Below are positions 1 through 8,237 of a DNA stretch of 35,140 nt, piece after piece; position 1 is the stretch's first letter; each line of letters opens with the position of its first letter. The position numbers were made by a program, and so were the translations under genes. Under the pieces are notes generated by a model. The model was not told where the DNA came from, did not search any database, and worked only from the letters and a program-made list of their open reading frames with translations. This stretch comes from a virus: the IMG/VR virus record IMGVR_UViG_3300025828_000075, positions 1 through 35,140 of that record. One strand, given 5' to 3'.

Positions 1-1
1 T

Positions 2-1369
2 CGCCAAATAGAAGAAGGCGACAGACTGGTTCGTCAGGCTCAAGAGGCTGCGATTGGCGATTTGAGTGACCGACAAGGTTCTTTAGTCAGTGATCTTACA
101 GAAAGAATTGGGTCATTAAGCACTGATTTGACCGATATCAATAGCGTCATAGAGAGTAATTTCCAAGACCTATTAGACCGACAGCAATTGTCAGCCTCTG
201 AGTTGTCTGCGATACAAGCCGCTGCGCAAACCGCTACCGATCAAGAGCTGGCAACACTGGGACAACAAGCACAATCTACGCAGGGCGAGATAGGTTCTAT
301 CAGTCAGCAACTAGAAGCTCTTGGCGGCACACAAGCCGAAATAAACAGTTTGAATCAACAGTTAGAAAGCCTATATACAGATGTGGAGTCTGGAAACGCG
401 GCTCAATCCGAAACGATACGCAACGAAACCGCGAATCTGATAGCAGGTTTGGAACAACAAATCGGCGGGCTGGCCGACAATCTTGGTGCTTTGCCGATTG
501 AGTCGATTCAGTCGCAACTAGCCGCTGTCAATGACCAAACCGCGCAATTTCAGCAAGCCGTTGATGCAGCAACGGGACAGAGAGCAGAATTGGCGTCGCG
601 TATCGACGCTTTACAAGCCGCTGGCTTAACGCAAGACGATTTAGCCGCAGCGATTAATCCGATATCTCAGCAAAGACAAGAAGCAATCTCTGCTGCTGTG
701 AACCCAATTCAGGCGCAAATAGAGGCGCTTCGAGGCGAAATACCTCAACAGGTAGACACAGAGGCTCTGCGTCAGCAGATTACTGATGACATCATGGCTC
801 AGATGCAGAGCCAGCAGCCGCCACCTGCAACCACAGCGCCACCTGCAACCACAACGCCGCCAATCACGGTCGGCTCCGCAGAGGGCCAGCAAGGTGTAAG
901 CGTTGAGCCAGAAATGGACGCTTATGGCTTCGGCCCATCAGCGTCGGAAGCCGCTGGGTTCAACCCTTACGGCGGTGGCTCAGCAGCAGCCATGAATGTA
1001 TCGGATGGTCGCGCAGATGCTATGGGTCTTTTTGAAGAGAGAGAGCAGTTTGACCCAAGGGGTCAGCGCGCAGCGACCCCCACAACAAGAATCAAACAGC
1101 CCGCGCCTACGGCGGTTAAAAGCGGTGGGCGATATTACACAGATCCTGTGACTGGCAACTCCATGTATCAGCCACCAATGCCGAAAGCGCCTCCGAGGAT
1201 GATGATACCGCAAGTAATGCCTACACCTATAGACTTGACCACGGGTAAGCCGAGAGACATGGGTTTTTTTGATAGCAAGCCTCCAAGCAAACCCGCGCCG
1301 ACAATTAAACCCTCTTTCCCCATTCCTAAAGTGGCGTTTGATCCCAGCAAGCTAAGATTTAGATTTTAA
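2..1369 (+). CDS. Coiled-coil Gln-rich virion-region protein, 5' truncated
   Basis: The reading frame is already open at the first base, so the N-terminus is missing; at least 455 residues remain. The first ~250 visible residues are rich in Gln, Ala, Glu, Ser and Leu with heptad-like spacing and few Gly or Pro, consistent with a long coiled coil. A Pro/Thr-rich linker follows (around nt 815-875), then a Gly/Pro/Met-rich tail ending in basic and aromatic residues (KLRFRF). I do not recognise a family. It is the first gene of a tightly packed virion operon, so a structural role (internal, scaffolding or fibre-like) is inferred from context only. A TTG at 62 could act as a start, but the frame continues upstream without a stop. 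Confidence 0.7.
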   Translation, partial: RQIEEGDRLVRQAQEAAIGDLSDRQGSLVSDLTERIGSLSTDLTDINSVIESNFQDLLDRQQLSASELSAIQAAAQTATDQELATLGQQAQSTQGEIGSISQQLEALGGTQAEINSLNQQLESLYTDVESGNAAQSETIRNETANLIAGLEQQIGGLADNLGALPIESIQSQLAAVNDQTAQFQQAVDAATGQRAELASRIDALQAAGLTQDDLAAAINPISQQRQEAISAAVNPIQAQIEALRGEIPQQVDTEALRQQITDDIMAQMQSQQPPPATTAPPATTTPPITVGSAEGQQGVSVEPEMDAYGFGPSASEAAGFNPYGGGSAAAMNVSDGRADAMGLFEEREQFDPRGQRAATPTTRIKQPAPTAVKSGGRYYTDPVTGNSMYQPPMPKAPPRMMIPQVMPTPIDLTTGKPRDMGFFDSKPPSKPAPTIKPSFPIPKVAFDPSKLRFRF

Positions 1370-1381
1370 GATAGGGCTGCC

Positions 1382-1747
1382 GTGGCTTCCGACAACATAC
1401 CTGAAAACGTAGCGAATCCATCCCTGTACAAAAAAGCCAAGGCAAAAGCTAAGGCCAAGTTTGATGTGTATCCTTCGGCCTATGCTAACGGCTGGATGGT
1501 TCAGGAGTACAAGCGAATGGGCGGAACATACAGAGGCAAAACCGGCGGCGAAGTTACGCTAGACCCAGTAAAAAGCGATTTGGACAAAGACGGCAAGCTA
1601 AGTAAATATGAGCGCAAGCGCGGCACTGCAATTGCCAAGAGCATGGCAAAGAAAATGAACATGGGTGGAACCGTGATGGTTCAAGGCCGTGGCTGTGGCG
1701 CTATCATGCCAAGCAAGCAAAAGAAGACGCGAGTACCTCGTGGCTAA
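1382..1747 (+). CDS. Small basic protein of the KAKAKAKFDVYPSAYANG family
   Basis: This 121-residue, Lys-rich protein starts at GTG 1382, 12 bases after the previous stop. A Lys/Ala tract leads into a FDVYPSAYANGWMVQEYK core. That core resembles small conserved proteins found in the virion gene clusters of many marine phages and some giant viruses; the function is unknown. A DLDKDGKLSKYE stretch near residues 65-76 looks like an EF-hand calcium loop (D-x-D-x-D-G). Its 3' end overlaps the next gene by 8 bases, which implies translational coupling. Nucleic-acid binding is plausible from the charge but is only inference. Confidence 0.75.
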   Translation: MASDNIPENVANPSLYKKAKAKAKAKFDVYPSAYANGWMVQEYKRMGGTYRGKTGGEVTLDPVKSDLDKDGKLSKYERKRGTAIAKSMAKKMNMGGTVMVQGRGCGAIMPSKQKKTRVPRG

Positions 1748-2240
1748 GCCCAGAAGCGGACTCAAGAAATGGTTTGGCAAAGGCAAGGGTGGCAACTGGG
1801 TTGACATCTCAGCGCCCAAAGAAGGCGGTGGCTTTGAAAAGTGTGGGCGTAAGAGTGCCAGCGATTCTGATCGTGGTTACCCTAAGTGCGTACCCGCAGA
1901 TAAAGCCGCTAACATGAGCAAAAAGCAGATTGCTTCAGCGGTTAGCCGCAAGCGGTCAAAAAAACAGGGTGTTGGTGGCAAGCCTACCAATGTCGCAACT
2001 TTCGCTAAAGACGGAGGCGAGATTATGAAAAGCAAGATGGGCACAAAAGGCGGCGCAATGGGTGGCAAGAAAGGCATGAAAATGCCTATGGGCATGAAGA
2101 AAGGCGGCTCAGCCATGAAAACCAAAGGCTACGCAAAAGGTGGGGCCATGAAGACCAAGGGGTACGCCAAAGGCGGCGCAGCTAAAGGCGGTATGAAAAA
2201 GCCTTCAAGCAAGAACAGTGGTCTATATGGCCGCAGCTAG
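1740..2240 (+). CDS. Small basic protein with YPKCVP motif and Gly-Lys repeats
   Basis: This is a 166-residue, very basic protein. I chose GTG 1740, inside the end of the previous gene, because the conserved core begins at once (KPRSGLKKWFGKGKGGNWVD, then YPKCVPADKAA). The upstream GTG at 1689 would add an unrelated extension. The core resembles a small family of unknown function in marine phages and large DNA viruses. The last ~65 residues are low-complexity repeats built on KGYAKGGA. The stop TAG overlaps the next GTG start by one base. Its position next to another basic protein suggests a packaged DNA-binding role, which is not demonstrated. Confidence 0.72.
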   Translation: MAKPRSGLKKWFGKGKGGNWVDISAPKEGGGFEKCGRKSASDSDRGYPKCVPADKAANMSKKQIASAVSRKRSKKQGVGGKPTNVATFAKDGGEIMKSKMGTKGGAMGGKKGMKMPMGMKKGGSAMKTKGYAKGGAMKTKGYAKGGAAKGGMKKPSSKNSGLYGRS

Positions 2241-2938
2241 TGGCTTACCTTCAGAGCAATATCCCGCACTTTAAGTGCTGGGTGCGGAAGGAATACACGC
2301 ACAACCATGAGAAGTATCACGGCGAGTTTGTTCACGCGATGGCTATTGCTGTCACGACGATGCCGACTCGCTGTTTGTCGTTTCAGATCATCTTTACGGG
2401 TGCTGAGACTTACGACGATGACGAAGAGCCAAACGTGCATGGCGGCGCGATGTGGGCGAGGATGCCAATTACAGCGTTGGTTGCAGATACGCCCTTTGAT
2501 GAATGGCCAGAGCCAATGCCTGTATGGGCAGCTCAGCCTTGGGATTGCAGCTCATACAACCATGCGGTTTACGTTTTAGATCGAGCGACACCAACACCTT
2601 GGCTTGCCAAGATTGACGGCGAATTTTATCCAGCTAAGTATTACTTCACAGTAGATTACGCGGAAAACGAGATAGCCGATGACCCAGCGCAACACAAGCA
2701 GAGTCATGTTTTGGAGCTTCTTGATGCTGGGAAGTGGACTGGAAATATCGTTGCTTTGCCGAATAATCGAGTGCGGGTAACCCACCCAGCTTGGTTTGAG
2801 ACTGGGGAAGGTGCGCCAGACTTCAAGCCAAGCCAACATATCCACTACTCAAAAAGTGATTTAGACTATACGCTTGACGTGAATCAGGTTTTTGACAACC
2901 TCTACGCAGGTAAAAAAGATGGCGGTAAGCGGAAGTAA
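2240..2938 (+). CDS. Conserved hypothetical protein in virion operon
   Basis: This 232-residue soluble protein has a GTG start that overlaps the previous TAG. It is rich in aromatic and acidic residues (for example DEWPEPMPVWAAQPWDCSS) and has no signal peptide, membrane segment or coiled coil. I recognise no catalytic motif. Its place between small basic proteins and the adaptor gene suggests a virion or assembly role. Its last 20 bases overlap the next gene's start, again indicating coupled translation. Confidence 0.7.
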   Translation: MAYLQSNIPHFKCWVRKEYTHNHEKYHGEFVHAMAIAVTTMPTRCLSFQIIFTGAETYDDDEEPNVHGGAMWARMPITALVADTPFDEWPEPMPVWAAQPWDCSSYNHAVYVLDRATPTPWLAKIDGEFYPAKYYFTVDYAENEIADDPAQHKQSHVLELLDAGKWTGNIVALPNNRVRVTHPAWFETGEGAPDFKPSQHIHYSKSDLDYTLDVNQVFDNLYAGKKDGGKRK

Positions 2939-3614
2939 AGATTTCGAGTTGGACGTAGCTGACTACGTTGAAGAAGCGTTTGAGCGTTGCGGCTTAGAGC
3001 TTCGCACGGGTTATGACCTAAAGACGGCCAATCGATCCCTCAACCTGATGCTCGCAGAGTGGGCAAACCGTGGCTTGAATCAATGGACGATCAATCAAAA
3101 GACGTTAGCGATGGTCAAAGACACGACCTCGTACACGGTTGACGCAACAAATCCAACCGCAACAATTGACGTTTTAGACGTGTTCATTCGTGAGACTTTG
3201 GGCGGTGTATCAACAGACGTGCCGCTATCTCGAATGTCTCGATCCGAGTACGCCAATCTTTCTACCAAAACAAGCACGGGAAAGCCTAACCAGTATTTCG
3301 TAGACAAGCAGATTAGCCCGACCATCACAGTTTGGCCTGCACCAGATCAGACATCCAAATACGATTTATATCTAAACGTGTTGAGCCGTATGGATGACGC
3401 AGATGCTGGGGCAAACACATTGCAGGTTCCGTTTCGATTTTACCCCTGCTTAGCCGCTGGTTTGGCTTATTACATTGCGCTAAAGAGAGCGCCTGAAAAG
3501 GTTGGTATGCTGAAACAGATTTACGAGGAAGAGTTCCAGCGAGCGTTGAGCCAAGACGAAGACCGCGCCTCTTTTAGAGTGGCCCCCGATCTTCGTGGGT
3601 ACAACATAGCGTAA
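2919..3614 (+). CDS. Head-tail adaptor-like protein (T7 gp11 / P22 gp4 type)
   Basis: This 231-residue protein starts at ATG 2919 (MAVSGSKDFELD), which has AGG 9 bases upstream. The helical N-terminus (DVADYVEEAFERCGLELRTG) and the following NLMLAEWANRGLN segment are typical of podovirus proteins that form the ring between portal and tail. A beta-rich middle section and a C-terminal helical YYIALKRAP/EEEFQRAL region follow. The family assignment rests on recalled resemblance. Position fits: it lies upstream of a second adaptor-like gene and the tail hub. The stop overlaps the next ATG (TAATG). Confidence 0.7.
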   Translation: MAVSGSKDFELDVADYVEEAFERCGLELRTGYDLKTANRSLNLMLAEWANRGLNQWTINQKTLAMVKDTTSYTVDATNPTATIDVLDVFIRETLGGVSTDVPLSRMSRSEYANLSTKTSTGKPNQYFVDKQISPTITVWPAPDQTSKYDLYLNVLSRMDDADAGANTLQVPFRFYPCLAAGLAYYIALKRAPEKVGMLKQIYEEEFQRALSQDEDRASFRVAPDLRGYNIA

Positions 3615-3937
3615 TGGCTTACGCATCCAACAAGCGTGCTTACGGCATCTGTGACATCACGGGCTTTCGCTATCGCCTAAAAGACATGAAGATGACGTGG
3701 GATGGCTTATTGGTAGGCCCAGATCAGTGGTCACCAAAGCATCCACAACTCATGCCAAAGCCAGCCCCTGTTGACCCGCAGGCATTGCAGATCACGCGCC
3801 CTGATCAAGCGGCTGACGGCAACGACAACAACTTTTTCACCGTTTACACAAATGTTGGAAATGGTATTTTGGGTACAACTTTGCAAACTTTTGGAATAAC
3901 CTGTAGTGTTGGCACCGTGGAGGTAACAACGTCATGA
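3614..3937 (+). CDS. Small conserved virion-cluster protein, degenerate zinc-ribbon-like
   Basis: This 107-residue protein opens with MAYASNKRAYGICDITGFRY and continues with a MTWDGLLVGPDQWSPKHPQL segment. Related phage proteins often carry two Cys-x2-Cys pairs at the CDxxGF and VxPxxW positions, giving a zinc ribbon. Here only one cysteine of the four remains, so zinc binding is unlikely. The C-terminal half is rich in Asn, Gly and Thr. The gene lies between two adaptor-like genes and overlaps both (TAATG upstream, ATGA downstream), so a small structural or completion role is likely. The exact function is unknown. Confidence 0.65.
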   Translation: MAYASNKRAYGICDITGFRYRLKDMKMTWDGLLVGPDQWSPKHPQLMPKPAPVDPQALQITRPDQAADGNDNNFFTVYTNVGNGILGTTLQTFGITCSVGTVEVTTS

Positions 3938-4584
3938 GCTTCACATTGGCAACGCTAAAATCGACTGTGCAAGATTACTTGCAGGTCAATGAGACCACGT
4001 TCAACAACAACCTGAACACGTTCATACAAGAGTCTGAGAGCCGCATCTTCAAGCTGGTTCAGCTGCCAGAACAGCGAAAGAATGTGCAGGGTACGTTGAC
4101 GGCAAGCAATCGTTTCTTGGCTACGCCAAGCGACTACTTTGCGCCGTTTTCATTGGCGGTTATTGATAGCGACAACAAGTACCACTATTTGGATTTCAAG
4201 CATCCGTCATTCATCAAGGAATACAGCCCTACCACGACAACCACTGGCAGGCCCAAGTATTACTCGTTGTTTGACGAAACAGCCTTTGAGCTGTCGCCTG
4301 TACCAGATTCTGGTTATACGGCAGAGTTGCATTACCTGTATAAGCCAGCGTCTTTGACGGTTGGCGGCGACTCAGGTACGACAATCCTGTCTACGGATCA
4401 CCCTGATCCGCTACTGTACGGCACCTTGGTTGAGGCTGCTGTGTTCCTAAAAGAAGCTCCTGACGTAATAGCCAACTTCGAGGCTCGGTTCAAGGAAGGC
4501 GTCTCTCGGATGAAGAATCTGAGCGAAGGCCGTGGAACCAGAGACGAGTATCGATATGACTTATTGCGTACAGGGGTAACCTAA
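3934..4584 (+). CDS. Phage adaptor / tail-completion-like protein
   Basis: This 216-residue protein begins at an ATGA overlap. Its N-terminal helices (LATLKSTVQDYLQVNETTFN, then IQESESRIFKLVQL) and the beta-rich FLATPSDYFAPFSLAV region resemble a phage adaptor family found in marine podoviruses. A C-terminal helical stretch (LVEAAVFLKEAPDVIANFEARFKEGV) resembles the end of head-completion proteins. The gene order around it matches an adaptor-to-hub assembly series. The assignment is by recalled resemblance and context. Confidence 0.68.
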   Translation: MSFTLATLKSTVQDYLQVNETTFNNNLNTFIQESESRIFKLVQLPEQRKNVQGTLTASNRFLATPSDYFAPFSLAVIDSDNKYHYLDFKHPSFIKEYSPTTTTTGRPKYYSLFDETAFELSPVPDSGYTAELHYLYKPASLTVGGDSGTTILSTDHPDPLLYGTLVEAAVFLKEAPDVIANFEARFKEGVSRMKNLSEGRGTRDEYRYDLLRTGVT

Positions 4585-5307
4585 TTGGAACCAATCAAAG
4601 AGCTTGAGGGCAAAAAAGTAGCAATCATTGGTCTGGGAGCCTCCCAGATCGACTATGTTATTGGTAAAGAAAACAGCGTCGAGTGGGACGAGGTTTGGGT
4701 CATTAACTCAGCCTTGTCGGTTTTCGACTGTGATCGTGTTTTTATGCTTGACCCTGCTAGTCGATTTTTAGATACCGATGATGCAGGCAACCAAACCGAC
4801 GTAATGCGAAAGCTCCTGCCTACGTTTGATAAGCCGATATACACCTGTGAGCTAGATGAGCGCGTACCTGCGCTGGTTGAATATCCGCTTGAAGAGGTCA
4901 TCAAAGACCAACGCTGCGCTTACATGAACACCACGGTTTCTTATGCCTTGGCGTTTGCAGCGTGGAACAAAGTGGGCGAGGTCGATCTGTTTGGCATGGA
5001 TTTCAGTTACAAAAACAACCTGCACTTCGCAGAGGCTGGCAGAGCCTGCCTTGAGTTTTGGATTTGCAAAATGATCGCCATCGGGGTCAAGGTTGGCGTA
5101 AGCCCTAGATCGTCTTTGCTCGATCAGAACGTGCCGATAGAGGAAAGGCTCTACGGCTATCACCGACTACCAAACCCGAAGATAGCGATGCCAAATCCAG
5201 AGGGAGAGTGGGTGGTCTGCAACCGCTCAGAGCTGGCACAGATGGTCAAAAAGCACAAGTTAGAGACGGTGGAGCTGCCGTCTTCACCTGAACCGTATAA
5301 GGGGTAG
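4585..5307 (+). CDS. MptE/DUF115-like Rossmann-type protein
   Basis: This 240-residue protein starts at a TTG directly after the previous stop. The N-terminus is a nucleotide-binding-type beta-loop-alpha: KKVAIIGLGAS (residues 10-20). It is followed by VWVINSAL, RVFMLD and VDLFGMDFSY, alternating beta strands and loops. The pattern recalls the DUF115/MptE-like fold and related sialyltransferase-like proteins, which act on nucleotide-activated sugars or pterins. I cannot prove catalysis. An enzyme-fold gene inside a structural operon is odd. It may modify a virion glycan or protein, or be a moron. It is translated as part of the operon, with 2 bases to the next gene. Confidence 0.55.
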   Translation: MEPIKELEGKKVAIIGLGASQIDYVIGKENSVEWDEVWVINSALSVFDCDRVFMLDPASRFLDTDDAGNQTDVMRKLLPTFDKPIYTCELDERVPALVEYPLEEVIKDQRCAYMNTTVSYALAFAAWNKVGEVDLFGMDFSYKNNLHFAEAGRACLEFWICKMIAIGVKVGVSPRSSLLDQNVPIEERLYGYHRLPNPKIAMPNPEGEWVVCNRSELAQMVKKHKLETVELPSSPEPYKG

Positions 5308-5309
5308 TT

Positions 5310-5594
5310 ATGTCGCAAGGTAGAGTAGAGCTGGGTCAGGTCATGGTTTCAACGACTGAAAACCGTGGGCATGACGTAGAGTTTTGGGCAACGGAGACAA
5401 CTAAGAAGATTTTAGGTATATCAGCAGAAGCTGAGCCGCACATTCGATTGCAGGCCGAGGCTTTCCGCAACCATATTTATGCGATAATCTTGGCAGGAAT
5501 GAAGAACGCTATTGCTTCTGACAGGGTAACCATTCGCGGTTTGCTTGCGTCTCAGGGGCATGAAGACATGGCAAAGATAATCAAGGAGCTTTGA
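5310..5594 (+). CDS. Small conserved hypothetical protein
   Basis: This 94-residue protein is predicted to be mostly alpha-helical (TTKKILGISAEAEPHIRLQA, then FRNHIYAIILAGMKNAI). It has no cysteine cluster, signal peptide or clear membrane span. It sits 2 bases after the preceding gene and 1 base before the next, so it is part of the operon. I do not recognise a function. Its place between an enzyme-like protein and a virion protein suggests an assembly or chaperone role, which is inference only. Confidence 0.65.
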   Translation: MSQGRVELGQVMVSTTENRGHDVEFWATETTKKILGISAEAEPHIRLQAEAFRNHIYAIILAGMKNAIASDRVTIRGLLASQGHEDMAKIIKEL

Positions 5595-5595
5595 T

Positions 5596-6024
5596 ATGGC
5601 CATCACCTCTGCAATCCCTACTAGCTTCAAGCAAGAGCTTTTGGTTGGAACTCACAACTTCACAGCATCTACCGGCGATGCTTTCAAGCTTGCGCTATAC
5701 ACGTCCAGCGCAACCTTGGGTGCTGCTACAACGGCATTTACGACCACGGGGCAAGCCAGCGGCACCAACTACACTTCGGGCGGCGCGACAGTTACTTCGG
5801 TAACCCCAACAACCTCTGGCACGACTGCTGTTTGTGACTTTGCTGATCTAACCTTCGGCACGGCTACCATCACTGCGCGAGGGTGCATGATTTACAACGA
5901 CGATCAGTCCGACAAGGCGGTTGCGGTCATAGACTTTGGTGGTGATAAAACCAGTACGGCTGGCGATTTCACTATCGTCTTCCCAAGCCCCACGGCTACT
6001 GGCGCGATCATTCGGCTGGCGTAA
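5596..6024 (+). CDS. Beta-rich virion structural protein
   Basis: This 142-residue protein is rich in Thr, Ala, Gly and Ser (TSFKQELLVGTHNF, then FKLALYTSSATLGAATTAF). Alternating hydrophobic residues indicate an all-beta structural protein. Similar short proteins opening with MAITSAIPTSFK occur in virion clusters of many phages, usually as minor structural or decoration proteins. There is no signal or membrane segment. It lies directly upstream of the tail-hub gene. Confidence 0.65.
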   Translation: MAITSAIPTSFKQELLVGTHNFTASTGDAFKLALYTSSATLGAATTAFTTTGQASGTNYTSGGATVTSVTPTTSGTTAVCDFADLTFGTATITARGCMIYNDDQSDKAVAVIDFGGDKTSTAGDFTIVFPSPTATGAIIRLA

Positions 6025-6030
6025 TGGCTC

Positions 6031-7929
6031 ATGCCGCTACAAACACTAGAGTTTCAACCGGGCATCGACAAGGAGGGCACCGACTACTCGGCTAAAGGCG
6101 GATGGGTAGACGGTAACCTCGTTAGATTCAGAAAGGGTCGTGTCGAAAAAGTAGGCGGCTGGCAAAAGCTCGGCTCAAATTATTACCTTGGCACAGGCCG
6201 AGCACTTCATTCTTGGATAAGCCTTGGCGGTGTTCGATACCTTGGCGTCGGTTCGACGTTTAAGTATTACATCGAAGAAGGTAATGCCTATTACGACATT
6301 ACCCCTATCAGGGCAACCACTGCTGCTGGCGATGTTACCTTCGCCGCAACTGACGGCTCGTCCACGATCACAGTAACCGACTCTGCTCATGGCGCAGTAA
6401 CCAACGACTTCGTGACATTCAGCGGAGCGGCCACCCTTGGCGGTAACGTGACAGCGGACGTGCTGAATCAGGAATACCAGATATCACTGGTTACGGGCAC
6501 TAACACTTATGAAATCGTTGCAAAAGACACGTCTGGTGCGACGGTTACAGCTAACGCATCGGACACAGGCAACGGCGGTGCAAGCGTAGTAGGCACTTAC
6601 CAGATCAATGTAGGGCTAGACACTTTCGTGAAATCGTCTGGCTGGGGCGTGGGCACTTGGAGTTCTGGCGGTTTTGGCTCTGCATCATCCATCAGCGCAG
6701 TGAACCAGCTCCGTTTGTGGACGCATGACAACTACGGTGAGAACCTGATCATCAACCCTCGCGGCGCAGGCATCTATCGTTGGGTCGAAAACAATGGAAC
6801 CAGCGTCAGGGCGCTTGAGCTTTCTGCTGTCAGTGGGGCAAATCTAGTGCCCACAGTGGCGCTTCAGGTGATCACGTCAGAGACAGACCGCCATTTAGTG
6901 GTTCTTGGTGCAGATCCGATATCAGGTGGCGTCCGCACTGGGTTGATTGACCCCATGTTGGTGGCGTTCTCAGATCAAGAGAACGAGCTGGACTTTGAGC
7001 CAACAGCGACCAACACGGCTGGTTCTTTGCGCCTATCGTCTGGTTCTTTCATTGTCGGCGGAATCAAGTCTCGGCAGGAGATCCTGATCTTTACCGACAC
7101 CAGCCTGTACAGCATGAATTTTATCGGGCCACCGCTGACGTTTGCGATCAACTTGATTAACGAGGGTTCTGGCTTGTTATCGCCAAAGTCTGCTGTGAAT
7201 GCGCCAAACGGCGTGTTCTATGCCAGCAAGACAGGATTTTACTTTTACAGTGGCTCGGTCAAGCGCCTGCCCTGCACTGTGCAAGAGTACGTCTTTGAAG
7301 ACTTAGACTTAGATCAGGCTTTCAAATGTCATATGGGCGTGAATACCGAGTTCAGCGAGATATGGTTCTTCTACCCAAGCATTGAAGACGGCACTGGCGA
7401 GATCAGCCGATACGTCATTTACAACTACGAAGAAAACCATTGGTCTGTGGGCAGCTTGATTCGTTACGCATGGCTTGACGCAGGCATAGAAGATCTACCG
7501 TATGCCACCGCAACGAGCAGCTCTCAGCAGTGTGTTTTCGAGCACGAAACAGGTTTTGATGACTATGAAGACGCTATGACTGGAGTTTTCATTGAAAGTG
7601 CTGACTTGGACATCTCGTCTGGTGACTCATTTACTTTTGTTAAGCAAATTATTCCTGATATGAAGTTTGTCACCGAGTCTGGGGTTAGCGTAGATCCTGC
7701 GATGAACATCGTGCTCAAGAGCAGAGATTACCCCGGACAAAGCCTAACAACCGATTCCACCACGCAGGTCACACCGACAACCACGTTTAGCAATGTGCGT
7801 ACAAGGGCACGGCAAGTTGCTTTTCGGTTTGAGAGTGATGATGACAACGCGGCTGCTGACCAGAAGGGCTACAAGTGGCGGCTTGGCTCGACTCGTATTG
7901 AAATCCAGCCCAGCGGTAGGCGCGGATGA
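6031..7929 (+). CDS. Tail hub / stabilisation protein, P22 gp10-like
   Basis: This 632-residue protein has an N-terminus typical of the P22 gp10 / podovirus tail-hub family: MPLQTLEFQPGIDKEGTDYS, then a GNLVRFRKGRVEKVGGWQKL segment. A beta-propeller-like series follows with landmarks VNQLRLWTHDNYGENLI, LDFEPTATNTAG, GIKSRQEILIFT and TSLYSMNFIGPP. P22 gp10 binds below the gp4 adaptor and forms the lower tail tube that receives the fibre and needle. Length is larger than P22 gp10 (~470). The extra residues probably come from the Gly/Thr-rich insertion near residues 90-190. This gene is the best evidence for a short-tailed phage. Confidence 0.8.
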   Translation: MPLQTLEFQPGIDKEGTDYSAKGGWVDGNLVRFRKGRVEKVGGWQKLGSNYYLGTGRALHSWISLGGVRYLGVGSTFKYYIEEGNAYYDITPIRATTAAGDVTFAATDGSSTITVTDSAHGAVTNDFVTFSGAATLGGNVTADVLNQEYQISLVTGTNTYEIVAKDTSGATVTANASDTGNGGASVVGTYQINVGLDTFVKSSGWGVGTWSSGGFGSASSISAVNQLRLWTHDNYGENLIINPRGAGIYRWVENNGTSVRALELSAVSGANLVPTVALQVITSETDRHLVVLGADPISGGVRTGLIDPMLVAFSDQENELDFEPTATNTAGSLRLSSGSFIVGGIKSRQEILIFTDTSLYSMNFIGPPLTFAINLINEGSGLLSPKSAVNAPNGVFYASKTGFYFYSGSVKRLPCTVQEYVFEDLDLDQAFKCHMGVNTEFSEIWFFYPSIEDGTGEISRYVIYNYEENHWSVGSLIRYAWLDAGIEDLPYATATSSSQQCVFEHETGFDDYEDAMTGVFIESADLDISSGDSFTFVKQIIPDMKFVTESGVSVDPAMNIVLKSRDYPGQSLTTDSTTQVTPTTTFSNVRTRARQVAFRFESDDDNAAADQKGYKWRLGSTRIEIQPSGRRG

Positions 7930-8237
7930 GCAAGCTGCTTGAGACAAGGTTGCCGTTTTCTCAAGGCGATTCTGTCAGTTCGGACACCTTCAACCGGCTG
8001 GTTCGTATCTTAGAATTGAACCTTGGGTCGGTTGATTTCACGATATCTCCGCACTTTAACGCGACTGAAATCAGTCAGCTTCAGTTTGCAACAGGTAGTA
8101 TAATCTTCAATACTACTAACCAAATACACCAAGCGTTTGACGGTAATAGTTTTAGAGACCTCTATAGCCATCAAACTTATCCAACGGGACTAGCGATTAC
8201 CGCTGGCGTTGGGGCTGTCACTGTGAGTACACCGTAA
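7926..8237 (+). CDS. Small tail protein ending in one fibre-repeat motif
   Basis: This 103-residue protein overlaps the hub gene by 4 bases (ATGA). The N-terminal ~80 residues (FSQGDSVSSDTFNRLVRILE, then a FATGSIIFNTTNQIHQAFDG beta segment) look like a small fibre-base or joining module. The last ~16 residues, TGLAITAGVGAVTVSTP, match one unit of the repeat array in the fibre protein at 33875-34657. It may be a truncated fibre relative or share a binding module. The stop TAA overlaps the next ATG. Confidence 0.6.
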   Translation: MSKLLETRLPFSQGDSVSSDTFNRLVRILELNLGSVDFTISPHFNATEISQLQFATGSIIFNTTNQIHQAFDGNSFRDLYSHQTYPTGLAITAGVGAVTVSTP

